Source of the DNA: Natronorubrum tibetense GA33
GTDB lineage: Archaea; Halobacteriota; Halobacteria; Halobacteriales; Natrialbaceae
Length of the DNA stretch: 64,000 nucleotides
Assembly (NCBI RefSeq): GCF_000383975.1
Contig: NZ_KB913017.1
Location: 2,469,527-2,533,526 of the forward strand
Direction: 5' to 3'
Shown here: in pieces, positions 15,539 through 24,872 of the stretch
How positions within the stretch are numbered: the first letter of the stretch is position 1
Layout of the letters: each line of letters opens with the position of its first letter
Notes under the pieces: model-generated
The model's database searches: none
What the model was told of the DNA's origin: nothing
The model's input: the letters and a program-made list of their open reading frames with translations, nothing else
Position numbers and translations under genes: made by a program

Positions 15539-17278
15539 CTACTCGTCCCAGCCCTGGTGGGTGGGGTGGAGGTCGGTCTCGTCGTGATTTGCTCCGTGCT
15601 CCCAGACGTCGCCGGTTTCGTCGCTTGGCCCGCGACGAGTCTTCCACTCGAACTCGCCGGGATCGTCGACGGTGAGTTCCCAGACGTTGCCCTCCGTCCA
15701 GGTCCCTTCGACGCCGCCGCCCCAGTTCGTGAGTTCGTCGGTACTGCCGGTGAAGTAGACGGAGTCGCCGTGACCGACGTCGACCGTCATCTGCAACGTA
15801 ATCTCGTCGGACTCGCCGTTGTCTTCGTTTTCATCGTCATCTTCGTCGTTTTCTCCGGGAACGTACATAACCCAGCCGTCGGCCGGAATCTCGATCGTGA
15901 CCTGTCCACTGCCGTCGGCGGTGACGGCTTCACCGCTGCCGGTCTCGTCGACGAGGGTCTCGCCGCTCCAAGGGGTTTCAACGGTGTGTGCTGCCGCCGA
16001 ATCGCCTTTGTTGATACCGGCCAGCAGATTGCCGTCGCGTTCGAAAATGTAGGTGTCGTAATCGACGTGGCGGTCGATCACGTCGCCGTGTGCGAACTCC
16101 TGCGAGACGGCGACGAGGTCTCGAAAGGCCTCGTCGTCGAGTTCGGTCCGGTCCTCGGGTCCGGAACGGTACACCATCGGCATCCCCGCGTACGCGAGGA
16201 TGAACGCTTCCGCGAGTTCGACCGCCCGGCCCTCGGGTTCGTCCGCCTCGACACCCGGACCGACGGTATCGTGGTTCTGTGCGAAGGTGACCGCGGCGTT
16301 CGGATCGTGGTGTGCGACGCCGTTGGCCGCGTCCTGAGAGAGCCCCTCCATGCTGCCGCCTTCGAAGGCGTCGACGATGGCGTCGTACAGCGGGAAGTCG
16401 AAGACGGTCATTCCGGTGTCGGCGAACTCGAGCAGGCGACCGATATCGTAATCCCAAACTTCGCCGACGCGCCAGAGGTCGAGGTCGTCCGCGAGCGCGT
16501 TGATCTCGGACTCGAAGTACCACGGCCAGACGTGACCAGCAGCGTCGTACCGGAGCCCGTCGGCACCCAGGTCGGCGATCCGCTGGAGATAGTCCCGATG
16601 GACATCCTGGACGTACGAGAGTTCGACGTCGAACGACGGTAATCCGAGGAGATCACACTCGTACTCCGCGGCCTCGCCGTCCAGTTGGCAGTCCTCGCTC
16701 AGCGTGCCGTTGTCGTGGAAGTGTTCGTCGCGGTCGAACTGCGGTAACTCGACGTGGCCGTCGGGACCGTCCGCGGCTGCCATGTGGTTCACCACGACAT
16801 CGACGATGACCTCGATGCCGTGGTCGTGGCAGGTCTCGATCAGCGACTCGAGTTCGCTTTCAGTCCCGAGCGTCGAGTCGAGATCCGTCAGGTCGACGGG
16901 CTGGTAGCCGACCGGCGGGTGCGGGTCGCGGAAGCCGAACGGCGACGTTTCGTCGTAGAAGCCGTACTCGCCGTCGTACGAGAGGTCGTCCCAGTCGAGT
17001 TTTCCCCGTGCCGGCTGCTGGATCCAGATCCCATCGACGCCGACTTCCTCGAGGCGGGGGACGTCGGCTTCGATGTCGGTCCATTCCGCGTGGAAGTACT
17101 GGTAGGCGACCGTTCCGTCCTCGGCCACCGGCTGATCCGGCAGCGAGTTCGCGTGGACTGCTCCCAGCGACGCGCCGGTGATCGCCAGCGTCCCGAGGGC
17201 TGCGCTGGTCTTCAACAGCGTTCGCCGTTCGATACCGTCCGCATGGGTATCCTCACCCCGTGTGTGGTTGTCTCCCAT
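15539..17278 (-). CDS. Secreted alpha-amylase, GH13, with C-terminal starch-binding domain (579 aa)
   Basis: A Tat signal (ERRTLLKTSAALG, residues 17-29) is followed by a GH13 barrel. Region I is DVVVNH, region II GLRYDAAGHV with the nucleophile Asp, region III RVGEVWDY with the general acid Glu, and region IV FAQNHDT. After an acidic linker (ENDEDDDENEDNGESDE) the last 90 residues (GDSVYFTGSTDELTNW...EFEWKTRRG) look like a CBM20-type starch-binding domain. It would hydrolyse starch outside the cell. TATA-like sequence GTATTATG (minus strand, 17313-17320) lies about 38 nt before the ATG. Confidence 0.93.
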   Translation of the reverse strand: MGDNHTRGEDTHADGIERRTLLKTSAALGTLAITGASLGAVHANSLPDQPVAEDGTVAYQYFHAEWTDIEADVPRLEEVGVDGIWIQQPARGKLDWDDLSYDGEYGFYDETSPFGFRDPHPPVGYQPVDLTDLDSTLGTESELESLIETCHDHGIEVIVDVVVNHMAAADGPDGHVELPQFDRDEHFHDNGTLSEDCQLDGEAAEYECDLLGLPSFDVELSYVQDVHRDYLQRIADLGADGLRYDAAGHVWPWYFESEINALADDLDLWRVGEVWDYDIGRLLEFADTGMTVFDFPLYDAIVDAFEGGSMEGLSQDAANGVAHHDPNAAVTFAQNHDTVGPGVEADEPEGRAVELAEAFILAYAGMPMVYRSGPEDRTELDDEAFRDLVAVSQEFAHGDVIDRHVDYDTYIFERDGNLLAGINKGDSAAAHTVETPWSGETLVDETGSGEAVTADGSGQVTIEIPADGWVMYVPGENDEDDDENEDNGESDEITLQMTVDVGHGDSVYFTGSTDELTNWGGGVEGTWTEGNVWELTVDDPGEFEWKTRRGPSDETGDVWEHGANHDETDLHPTHQGWDE

Positions 17279-17608
17279 CGTAGCCAGCGATATAATGTGT
17301 GTTGTAATGAAACATAATACTTTTACCCCACATTCGAAACGGGATACTATTGGTGAACAATAGCCGTACAGAATAACGACTGGTGAATTCCCGCAGCCGA
17401 TGGCTGGCGACGAGCGGGAGCGCCACTGAATACGAGGCTTGGGGCTGGGGGCTCGTTGCTGGGGACGGTAACCCGGACCGTGGGCGGGAGGAAGCCGTCG
17501 CCAAATCCGTACTGTTCACCGTTTGCGATACGCTCGGTCTCGAGACATCGATCGACGGCCAGATTCGCAACCGAACGTCGCGGGGTCGGCCACCGCACCT
17601 TCGTATCG

Positions 17609-17613
17609 TTTAA
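17609..17613 (+). promoter_or_regulatory. TATA-like box for proS
   Basis: TTTAA centred about 28 nt before ATG 17639. It supports that start rather than the long in-frame extension beginning near 17456. Confidence 0.45.
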
Positions 17614-17638
17614 GCGTGCGGTGGCAGTGAGTCGATGT

Positions 17639-19120
17639 ATGAGCGACGAGAGCCAGGAACTCGGGATCACCGAGTCGAAATCGCACAAACCCGGCGAGTG
17701 GTACGCCGAAGTCGTCCAGAAGGCCAATCTCGCGGACTACGCCCCGATGGGCGGCTTTATCGTCACGAAGCCGCGCGGCTACGCGCTGTGGGAGGCCATC
17801 CAAGACGCCCTCGACGGCTGGTTCAAAGAGACCGGCGTCGATAACGTCTACTTCCCGATGTTCATCCCCGAGAGCTTCTTAGAGCGCGAGAAGGACATCG
17901 TCGAAGGCTTCGACCCCGAGGTCGCGTGGGTAACCCACGGCGGCCACGAGGAACTCGAGGAGCGACTCGCCGTCCGGCCAACCAGCGAGTCGATCATCGC
18001 GCCCTTCATGGCCGACTGGACCCGCAGCCATCGCGACCTGCCGCTGCGGCTCAACCAGTGGTGTTCCGTCGTCCGGTGGGAAGCGACGGAGACGAAGCCG
18101 TTCTTCCGGACGAAGGAGTTCATGTGGCAGGAGGGCCACACGGCCCACGCGGACGACGCGGGAGCCTGGGAGGAGGTCTGGACCCGATTGAGCCAGTACG
18201 AGCGCGTCTACGAGGACGTGCTGGCGATTCCGGTCCTCCGCGGCAAGAAGCCCGAACACGACAAGTTCCCCGGCGCGGACACGACGACGACCGTCGAGGC
18301 GCTGATGCCCGATGGCAAGTCCGTCCAGGGCGCGACGAGCCACAACTTAGGCCAGAGCTTCGCGGAGGCGTTCGACATCACCTTCTCCGGCGAGGACGAG
18401 GAGGATCGAACCGCCTACACGACCTCCTGGGGGCTCTCGTGGCGGGCGATCGGGGCCTTGATCATGACTCACTCCGATGATCAGGGACTCGTGCTCCCGC
18501 CGACGGTCGCCCCCACACAGGTAGCGATCGTCCCCATCTGGCAAGAGGACACGAAGGAGGACGTCCTCGAGTACTCCGAAAACATCGCCGAAGAGCTCGA
18601 AGACGCCGGCTTCCGCGTCGAACTCGACGACCGTGACGAGCGCAATCCCGGCTTCAAGTTCAACGAACACGAACTCAACGGGGTCCCCCTCAGGCTCGAG
18701 ATCGGCCCCTACGAGGTCGAAGACGAGGAGGTTACGCTCGTCCACCGCCCGGACAACGAAGAGGCAGTCGAGGATCGCGACGAGATCGTCGATGCCGTCG
18801 ACGAGCATCTGGACGACATCTTCGACAAGTTGTACGACGCGGCCGAGGAGAACCTCGAGGAGAACGTACGCGAAGCCTACAGTCCCGAAGAGATCCTCGG
18901 CACGATCGGCAAACACGGTGGCTACGTGAAGACGTCGTGGTGCGGCGACGAGGCCTGCGAGGAGGCCATCAAGGAGAAGATCGCAGCCGAGATCGTCATG
19001 CAGCCGTTAGAGGACGAGGGCGGGACGACGGCCGCCGAGGTTCCCGAACCCGAGCATGACGAGTGTGGCGTCTGCGGCGAACCCGCAGATGAGATCGCGT
19101 ACTTCGCAAAATCGTACTGA
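17639..19120 (+). CDS. proS: Proline--tRNA ligase, archaeal type
   Basis: 493 residues. A class II aminoacyl-tRNA synthetase attaching proline to tRNA-Pro. Motif 2 region LRLNQWCSVVRWE and motif 3 region GLSWRAIGALIMTHSDDQG are clear. The anticodon-binding domain follows (QVAIVPIWQED). The C-terminal domain typical of archaeal/eukaryotic ProRS carries the four cysteines WCGDEAC and CGVCGEP and ends in a Tyr (FAKSY). Stand-alone gene. Confidence 0.96.
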   Translation: MSDESQELGITESKSHKPGEWYAEVVQKANLADYAPMGGFIVTKPRGYALWEAIQDALDGWFKETGVDNVYFPMFIPESFLEREKDIVEGFDPEVAWVTHGGHEELEERLAVRPTSESIIAPFMADWTRSHRDLPLRLNQWCSVVRWEATETKPFFRTKEFMWQEGHTAHADDAGAWEEVWTRLSQYERVYEDVLAIPVLRGKKPEHDKFPGADTTTTVEALMPDGKSVQGATSHNLGQSFAEAFDITFSGEDEEDRTAYTTSWGLSWRAIGALIMTHSDDQGLVLPPTVAPTQVAIVPIWQEDTKEDVLEYSENIAEELEDAGFRVELDDRDERNPGFKFNEHELNGVPLRLEIGPYEVEDEEVTLVHRPDNEEAVEDRDEIVDAVDEHLDDIFDKLYDAAEENLEENVREAYSPEEILGTIGKHGGYVKTSWCGDEACEEAIKEKIAAEIVMQPLEDEGGTTAAEVPEPEHDECGVCGEPADEIAYFAKSY

Positions 19121-19224
19121 ACGACGCGCCCCTCACGGGGGAACGCCCTCGATTTCGTCGGGTCCCAGTCTGACCCGCCGTAACTCGCCGCCATTTTCGA
19201 GTTTCGACGTCCGAACTCGGCCGG

Positions 19225-19253
19225 GGTTTGTGTACGGTTGACATACACAAACC
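19225..19253. promoter_or_regulatory. Perfect 10-bp inverted repeat, operator-like
   Basis: GGTTTGTGTA (19225-19234) and TACACAAACC (19244-19253) are exact reverse complements separated by 9 nt. The element sits directly before a TATA-like TTTAA (19260-19264), the classic place for an activator or repressor site of the transcript starting near 19288. Confidence 0.6.
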
Positions 19254-19284
19254 TAACTCTTTAACCCAATACTGCTTAGGGCTG

Positions 19285-19375
19285 GGGGGAAATAGAACAG
19301 ATGTGGTGTTCACTCTGGTGGGTGAGCACTACGTGCCTCTGACACTTCTGCCCTGGTCGGGCAGTTATTTGTTTC
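19285..19375 (+). ncRNA. Candidate structured small RNA upstream of gltB
   Basis: A TATA-like TTTAA at 19260-19264 predicts a start near 19285-19290. Hairpin 1 pairs 19303-19314 with 19321-19332 in a 12-bp stem around the loop CTGGTG; three of its pairs are G-U wobbles, which point to RNA rather than a DNA palindrome. Hairpin 2 is CTGCCC-TGGTC-GGGCAG (19348-19364), followed by TTATTTGTTT, a terminator-like end. No convincing ORF covers the region. It could be a trans-acting sRNA or a leader element. It is about 190 nt before gltB, which has its own TATA box. Confidence 0.4.
19348..19374 (+). terminator. Hairpin plus T-rich tail ending the candidate RNA
   Basis: A 6-bp GC-rich stem (CTGCCC/GGGCAG, 5-nt loop) is followed by TTATTTGTTT. 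Archaeal termination mainly needs the T-rich run; the hairpin is an additional cue. Confidence 0.4.
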
Positions 19376-19500
19376 CCATAACTCGACAGCACCGACGCCA
19401 TTCGGGATGAACGGTCGGCAGCGACGCTACTCTGGATCGGGACACACAGTAAGCGGCTGCTACGGATATGAGTCTTTATTGACCTTATATCCGACTATAT

Positions 19501-19515
19501 GTGTATATAATACAC
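19501..19515. promoter_or_regulatory. Operator-like inverted repeat in the gltB promoter
   Basis: GTGTAT-ATA-ATACAC has perfect 6-bp arms. It lies about 23 nt before the gltB TATA box, a position suited to an activator or repressor. The arms are identical to those at 3932-3948 upstream of the CBS gene. Confidence 0.45.
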
Positions 19516-19537
19516 TTAGTCATTATGGGACAACCTC

Positions 19538-19542
19538 TTATA
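19538..19542 (+). promoter_or_regulatory. TATA box of gltB
   Basis: TTATA centred 25 nt before ATG 19565, predicting a leaderless transcript and deciding the start over the in-frame TTG at 19550. Confidence 0.5.
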
Positions 19543-19564
19543 GCAGTTTTTGCTACGAGTGTGT

Positions 19565-22500
19565 ATGCCACAGCCACAGAGAGCGTCATCCACCGAGCGT
19601 TCGCGGGGGCTTGCAGACCCCACGGACGAACGGTCGAACTGCGGCGTCGGCGTCGTCATGGACCTCGATGGGGATGGGGGACACGATGTCGTCGCTGACG
19701 GATTGGAACTTCTCAAAAACCTCGAGCATCGGGGAACCACCGGCGCGGAGAAAAACACCGGCGACGGTGCGGGCATCATGTTACAGACGCCCGATTCGTT
19801 TTTCGATAGCGTTCTCGAGGCCGATCTCCCGGACACATACGCCGTCGGGTCGCTCTTTTTCCCGCAGGCGGAGACGGCGCGTACGGAACTCGTCTCGATA
19901 CTCGAAGACGTCCTCGAAACGTACGACCTCGAGGTCCTCGAGTGGCGCGACGTGCCGACGAACAACGAGGATCTCGGCGCGACGGCCGTCGACTCCGAAC
20001 CCGACGTCTGGCAGGTTGTCGTCACGCCCACCGAGGAAATCGACGACGAGACGTTCGACCGACGGCTCTACGTCGCCCGACGGGCCCTCGAAAACGCCGT
20101 TGAGCAACGCGCTCAACGAACCTCCGATCGCGATGCTCACGGAGATGCCGTCGAAGACGCTGACATCGACGGCGCGGAGCGCTTCTACGTCTGCTCGCTT
20201 GACTCTGACACGATCGTCTACAAGGGCCTGCTCAAGGGGGTGCAGGTTCCGTCTTACTACGAGGATCTGACCGACGAACGCATCGAGTCCACCTTCGCGA
20301 TGGTCCACGAGCGGTTCTCGACGAACACGCTCGGTGCCTGGCATCTCGCCCATCCGTACCGAAACATCATCCACAACGGCGAGTTCAACACCATTCAGGG
20401 CAACATCAATTGGATGCGCGCCCGCGAGACGGACATCGAGAGCGAGGTACTCTCCGATCTCGAGGCGGTCAAGCCGATCATCGACGATCCTGACCAGTCC
20501 GACACTGCGAGCGTCGACAACGCGCTCGAACTGCTCATGCAGGACGGACGCGATCTCGAGCACGCCCTCCGGATGCTCGTTCCCGAGGCCTGGCGCGGCG
20601 ACGACGCGATGGGCCAGGACCGCAAGGACTGGTACGACTTCCACGCCTCGCTCGTCGAGCCGTGGGACGGCCCCGCACTCGTTGCGGCGACCGACGGCGA
20701 ACGCGTCGGCGCCGTCCTCGACCGCAACGGCCTGCGTCCCTGCCGATACGACGTCACCAAGGATAACCGGCTGATCGTGGCCAGCGAGTCCGGCGCACTC
20801 GAGCCCGCACCCGACGAGATCGAAGAGCGCGGCCGACTCCAGCCCGGCCAGCTGTTCCTCGCCGATCCGAACGAGGGCCGCGTCATTCCCGACGACGAAG
20901 TCTTCGAGGACCTCACCGACGACCGCTACGGCGAGTGGGTCGAGGCCGAGCAGGTCTCCCTCGACGACATCCGCACCGCCGGCGACAGTTCGCCGCGCCA
21001 GCCCGTCGACGGCCTACGCAACCAGCAGGCCGCCTTCGGCTACACGCACGACGAACTCGAGAACATGATCGAGCCGATGACCCAGAAGGGGAAAGACCCC
21101 GTCGGCTCGATGGGCGACGACACGCCGTTGTCCGTCCTCACCGAGTTCAACCGCCCGCTGTTCTCCTACTTCAAGCAGCTGTTCGCACAGGTCACCAACC
21201 CGCCGCTGGACTACATCCGCGAGGAGCTGGTGACCTCGATGGAGAGCCGACTCGGCTACCAGCGCAACCTGCTCACCGAGTCCCCTGAGCACGCCCGCCA
21301 GCTCGTGCTGGACTCGCCGATCCTTACCGATGCCGAACTCGAGTCCGTCCGCGACTGTGATGCGAACGGGATCACAACCGCCACGATCGACATCACCTAC
21401 GAGGCGACGAGCGACGAAGCCGGTAGCGACCTCGAGGCGGCGATCGAACGCGTCCGGGAGGACGCCGTCGAAGCCATCGAGGCGGGTCACGACGTGCTCG
21501 TCCTCTCGGATCGCGGCGTCGACGCGGATCGCACGGCGATTCCGAGCCTGCTCGCGACCGGTGGCGTCCACCACCACCTCGTGCGCAACGGGCTGCGCAA
21601 CCACGTCGGGCTCGTCGTCGAATCTGCGGATCCGCGCACCGTCCACCACTTCGCGACGCTGGTCGGCTACGGTGCCGGCGCGGTCAACCCGTATCTCGCC
21701 TACCAGACGATCGAGGACCTCACCGCCGGTCCGGACGGCGCTGACACCGAGGTCGCCATCGACGCCTACGTCGGCGCGGTCGAGGACGGCCTGCTGAAGA
21801 TCATGGCCAAGATGGGGATCTCGACCGTCGAGAGCTACCAGGGCGCCCAGATCTTCGAGGCCGTCGGTCTCGACTCGGACCTCGTCGCGGAGTACTTCGA
21901 AGGAACCGAGAACCGCACCGAAGGGATCAGTCTCGCTGAAATCGAAGCGGACGTTCGCGAGCGCCACGAGTCGGCGTTCGGCGAGGAGGAGTCCACACTC
22001 GACCGGCAGGGCGAGTTCGAACACCGCTCGGACGGGATCTACCACCAGTGGAATCCACAAACCGTCGGCGCGCTCCAGCAGTCCGTCCGATCGAACGATT
22101 ACGAGCGCTACCAGGAGTTCGCCGAGTTGATCAACGACCAACAGCAGAACCTCCAGACGCTTCGGGGGCTACTCGAGTTCGATTCGGACCGCGATCCGGT
22201 GCCGATCGAGGACGTCGAGCCGATCAAGGACATCGTCCAGCGGTTCTCGACGGCCGCGATGTCGCTGGGCAGCCTGTCGCCGGAGGCCCACGAGAACAAC
22301 TCGATCGCGATGAACCGTATCGGCGCCAAGAGTAACTCGGGCGAGGGTGGCGAACCGCCGGAACGGTTCGACACCGAACGCGAGTGTAACGTCAAACAGG
22401 TCGCGTCGGGTCGTTTCGGCGTCACCTCGACGTACCTCTCTTCCGCCGACGAACTACAGATCAAGATGGCACAGGGCTCCAAGCCCGGCGAAGGCGGCCA

Positions 22501-24166
22501 CCTGCCCGGCGAGAAGGTCAACGAGATGATCGCCCACGTCCGAAAGTCGACTCCCGGTGTGGGCCTCATCTCCCCGCCGCCGCTGCACGACATCTACTCC
22601 ATCGAGGACCTCAAACAGCTGATCTTCGACCTGAAGGCGGCCAACGAGGAGGCAGACATCAACGTCAAACTCGTCTCCGAAGCCGGTATCGGCACGGTCG
22701 CCGCCGGCGTCGCGAAGGCCAACGCTGACGTGGTCCACATTTCGGGTCACTCCGGCGGCACGGGTGCCTCGCCGCGGACCTCGATCAAGAGCGCCGGACT
22801 CCCCTGGGAGCTCGGCCTCGCCGAAGCCAACCAGATGCTCTGTCAAACCGGCCTGCGAGACCGTATCCGCGTCTCCGCCGACGGCGGCATGAAAACGGGC
22901 CGCGACGTCGCCGTCGCCGCCTTACTCGGCGCCGAGGAGTACATCTTCGGCACCGCCTCGCTCGTCACCGGCGGCTGCGTGATGGCCCGGCAGTGTCACA
23001 AGAACACCTGTCCGGTCGGCGTCGCCACCCAGCGCGAGGACCTGCGCAAGCGGTTCCCCGGCGAACCCGAACACGTCATCAACTACATGACGTTCATCGC
23101 TCAGGAACTGCGCGAGATCATGGCCGAACTCGGCTTCGAAACGATCGACGAGATGATCGGACAGGTCGATGTTTTGGAGCAACGAACCGACGTCGACCAC
23201 CCGAAGGCTCGCAACGTCGACCTCTCGGACGTCATCGCGGACCCCGGTAGCGATGTCCGCCGCAAGATCCGCGAGCAGGATCACGAACTCGAGGACCAGC
23301 TCGACCGCGACTTAATCGAGGCCGCGGCCGACGCCATCGAGGACCAGGAACCGGTCACGCTCGCGGCCGACGTCTCGAACGTCGATCGCACCGTCGGTGC
23401 GATGCTCTCGAACCGCATCACCAGCCGCTACGGCGAGCCCGGTCTCCCCGAGGATACCATTACGGCCGACCTCGAGGGAACTGCCGGACAGAGTTTCGGT
23501 GCGTTCCTCGCGAGCGGCGTCTCGATGCATCTCGATGGCAGTGCCAACGACTACGTCGGCAAGGGGCTCTCGGGCGGGAAGATCACGATCCGTACCCCGG
23601 AGACGGCGACCTACGACCCGACCGAGAACATCTCGATCGGCAACGTCGCGCTCTACGGCGCGACTGACGGCCAACTCTACGTCAACGGCGTCGCCGGCGA
23701 GCGCTTCGCCGTCCGCAACTCCGGTGCCAAGGCCGTCGTCGAGGGCGTCGGCGACCACGGTTGTGAGTACATGACCGGCGGCGTCGTCGCCGTCCTCGGC
23801 GAGACGGGCAAGAACTTCGCGGCCGGGATGTCCGGCGGCGTCGCCTACGTCTACGACCCCGACGACGAGTTCGCGGCGAAGGCCAACACCGGAATGGTGT
23901 CGCTGCACGACGAACTCGAGGAGAAAGACGAGGAGATGCTGCGCCGACTGGTCGAGAACCACGTCGCCTACACCGGCTCCGAGCGGGGCGAACTCTTACT
24001 CGAGAACTGGGAACGCGCGCTCGAGGCCTTCGTGAAGGTCATGCCCGAGGCCTACTACGAGGCGATCACCGAGCAGGGATCGGACGACGTCCGCAGCGAA
24101 CTGCCGGGCACGCCCGAGGCGGCCGTCGAAGCCGATTCGGCCACCTTCGCGGCGAGCGACGACTGA
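19565..24166 (+). CDS. gltB: Glutamate synthase, large subunit
   Basis: 1533 residues. Transfers the amide of glutamine to 2-oxoglutarate. The N-terminal glutaminase nucleophile is Cys26 in NCGVGVV; the first 25 residues would be a cleaved propeptide, as in the family. The FMN-binding synthase domain contains GAKSNSGEGGE and HISGHSGGTGASP. The 3Fe-4S ligands are Cys1138, Cys1144 and Cys1149 (CVMARQCHKNTC). A C-terminal GXGXG beta-helix follows (NDYVGKGLSGGKITI). No small NADPH subunit gene is adjacent, so the electron donor may be ferredoxin or a remotely encoded subunit (inference). It works with glutamine synthetase in ammonia assimilation. Promoter with inverted repeat at 19501-19542. Confidence 0.96.
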   Translation: MPQPQRASSTERSRGLADPTDERSNCGVGVVMDLDGDGGHDVVADGLELLKNLEHRGTTGAEKNTGDGAGIMLQTPDSFFDSVLEADLPDTYAVGSLFFPQAETARTELVSILEDVLETYDLEVLEWRDVPTNNEDLGATAVDSEPDVWQVVVTPTEEIDDETFDRRLYVARRALENAVEQRAQRTSDRDAHGDAVEDADIDGAERFYVCSLDSDTIVYKGLLKGVQVPSYYEDLTDERIESTFAMVHERFSTNTLGAWHLAHPYRNIIHNGEFNTIQGNINWMRARETDIESEVLSDLEAVKPIIDDPDQSDTASVDNALELLMQDGRDLEHALRMLVPEAWRGDDAMGQDRKDWYDFHASLVEPWDGPALVAATDGERVGAVLDRNGLRPCRYDVTKDNRLIVASESGALEPAPDEIEERGRLQPGQLFLADPNEGRVIPDDEVFEDLTDDRYGEWVEAEQVSLDDIRTAGDSSPRQPVDGLRNQQAAFGYTHDELENMIEPMTQKGKDPVGSMGDDTPLSVLTEFNRPLFSYFKQLFAQVTNPPLDYIREELVTSMESRLGYQRNLLTESPEHARQLVLDSPILTDAELESVRDCDANGITTATIDITYEATSDEAGSDLEAAIERVREDAVEAIEAGHDVLVLSDRGVDADRTAIPSLLATGGVHHHLVRNGLRNHVGLVVESADPRTVHHFATLVGYGAGAVNPYLAYQTIEDLTAGPDGADTEVAIDAYVGAVEDGLLKIMAKMGISTVESYQGAQIFEAVGLDSDLVAEYFEGTENRTEGISLAEIEADVRERHESAFGEEESTLDRQGEFEHRSDGIYHQWNPQTVGALQQSVRSNDYERYQEFAELINDQQQNLQTLRGLLEFDSDRDPVPIEDVEPIKDIVQRFSTAAMSLGSLSPEAHENNSIAMNRIGAKSNSGEGGEPPERFDTERECNVKQVASGRFGVTSTYLSSADELQIKMAQGSKPGEGGHLPGEKVNEMIAHVRKSTPGVGLISPPPLHDIYSIEDLKQLIFDLKAANEEADINVKLVSEAGIGTVAAGVAKANADVVHISGHSGGTGASPRTSIKSAGLPWELGLAEANQMLCQTGLRDRIRVSADGGMKTGRDVAVAALLGAEEYIFGTASLVTGGCVMARQCHKNTCPVGVATQREDLRKRFPGEPEHVINYMTFIAQELREIMAELGFETIDEMIGQVDVLEQRTDVDHPKARNVDLSDVIADPGSDVRRKIREQDHELEDQLDRDLIEAAADAIEDQEPVTLAADVSNVDRTVGAMLSNRITSRYGEPGLPEDTITADLEGTAGQSFGAFLASGVSMHLDGSANDYVGKGLSGGKITIRTPETATYDPTENISIGNVALYGATDGQLYVNGVAGERFAVRNSGAKAVVEGVGDHGCEYMTGGVVAVLGETGKNFAAGMSGGVAYVYDPDDEFAAKANTGMVSLHDELEEKDEEMLRRLVENHVAYTGSERGELLLENWERALEAFVKVMPEAYYEAITEQGSDDVRSELPGTPEAAVEADSATFAASDD

Positions 24167-24206
24167 TCGGGGCGACGCGCGATTTCGACTGTTTTGCGGC
24201 CGGCGC

Positions 24207-24806
24207 TCACCGACCCAACGTGTGGAACTCGTCGTTCGGTCGCATCTCGGCGAACATCGCGAGTCGGTTGCTCAGGTTGTAGAAGGCCGTGACGGAGGCG
24301 ATGTCCCAGAGCGCCTCCTCGCTGAAGCCGGCTTCGCGGAGGGCCTCGAGATCGCTCCGTTCGACCTCGGTCGGCCGTTCGGTGAGTTTCACGGCGACGT
24401 CGAGCATCGTCCGGTGGGCGTCGCCGATATCCGCGGTCCGATAGTTCGCCACGAGTTGGTCGGCCAGTTGGGGGTCGTCGGCGTAGATCCGGACGAGCGC
24501 CCCGTGGGCGACGTTGCAGTAGTAGCAGTGGTTGACGCCGGAGACGGCGACGACGATCATCTCGATCTCCTCTCGCTCGAGGGCGGTGTCCTCGACCAGC
24601 GCGTCGTGGTAGTCGAAGAAGGCCCGGAAGTGAGAGGGTCTGTACGCCATCGCCGCGAAGACGTTCGGCGTGAACCCCGCCTGTTCGGTCTCCTCGACGA
24701 TGCGTTCGCGGAGGTCCTCGGGGAGGTCCTCGAGGTCGGGGACGGGGAATCGACCCATCGCGTCGTCGTTCAATGTCGGACCGTCGGCAGTCTCGTGTTC
24801 GGTCAT
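24207..24806 (-). CDS. AhpD/carboxymuconolactone-decarboxylase-like peroxidase-related protein (199 aa)
   Basis: The AhpD signature is present as VSGVNHCYYCNVAHG, with the CxxC and downstream His that form the redox relay of alkylhydroperoxidase-like proteins. The acid residues of the preceding helix (EREEIEM) and the all-helical remainder fit. I take ATG 24806 (MTEHETAD) as start; an in-frame ATG at 24833 adds nine residues. It converges with gltB. Probable role is peroxide or thiol-linked oxidative stress defence, but the substrate is unknown. Confidence 0.85.
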   Translation of the reverse strand: MTEHETADGPTLNDDAMGRFPVPDLEDLPEDLRERIVEETEQAGFTPNVFAAMAYRPSHFRAFFDYHDALVEDTALEREEIEMIVVAVSGVNHCYYCNVAHGALVRIYADDPQLADQLVANYRTADIGDAHRTMLDVAVKLTERPTEVERSDLEALREAGFSEEALWDIASVTAFYNLSNRLAMFAEMRPNDEFHTLGR

Positions 24807-24872
24807 AGCTACTCCTTCACGACGGTGGGTCATAACTCGTGGTGGGTGGGTCGTCGACCGACGACGGACCGT

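Noticed and set aside
17456-17638. N-terminal extension of ProRS
   Set aside because: The extension is Arg-rich and not family-like, and the TATA box at 17609-17613 fits a leaderless start at ATG 17639.
19136-19250. Minus-strand coding-like stretch reading ENGGELRRVRLGPDEIEGVPP-type sequence just downstream of proS
   Set aside because: It is acidic with haloarchaeal-looking codons and ends at a stop. However, the frame is closed upstream by TAG with no ATG, GTG or TTG start, and the operator-like repeat at 19225-19253 occupies its beginning.
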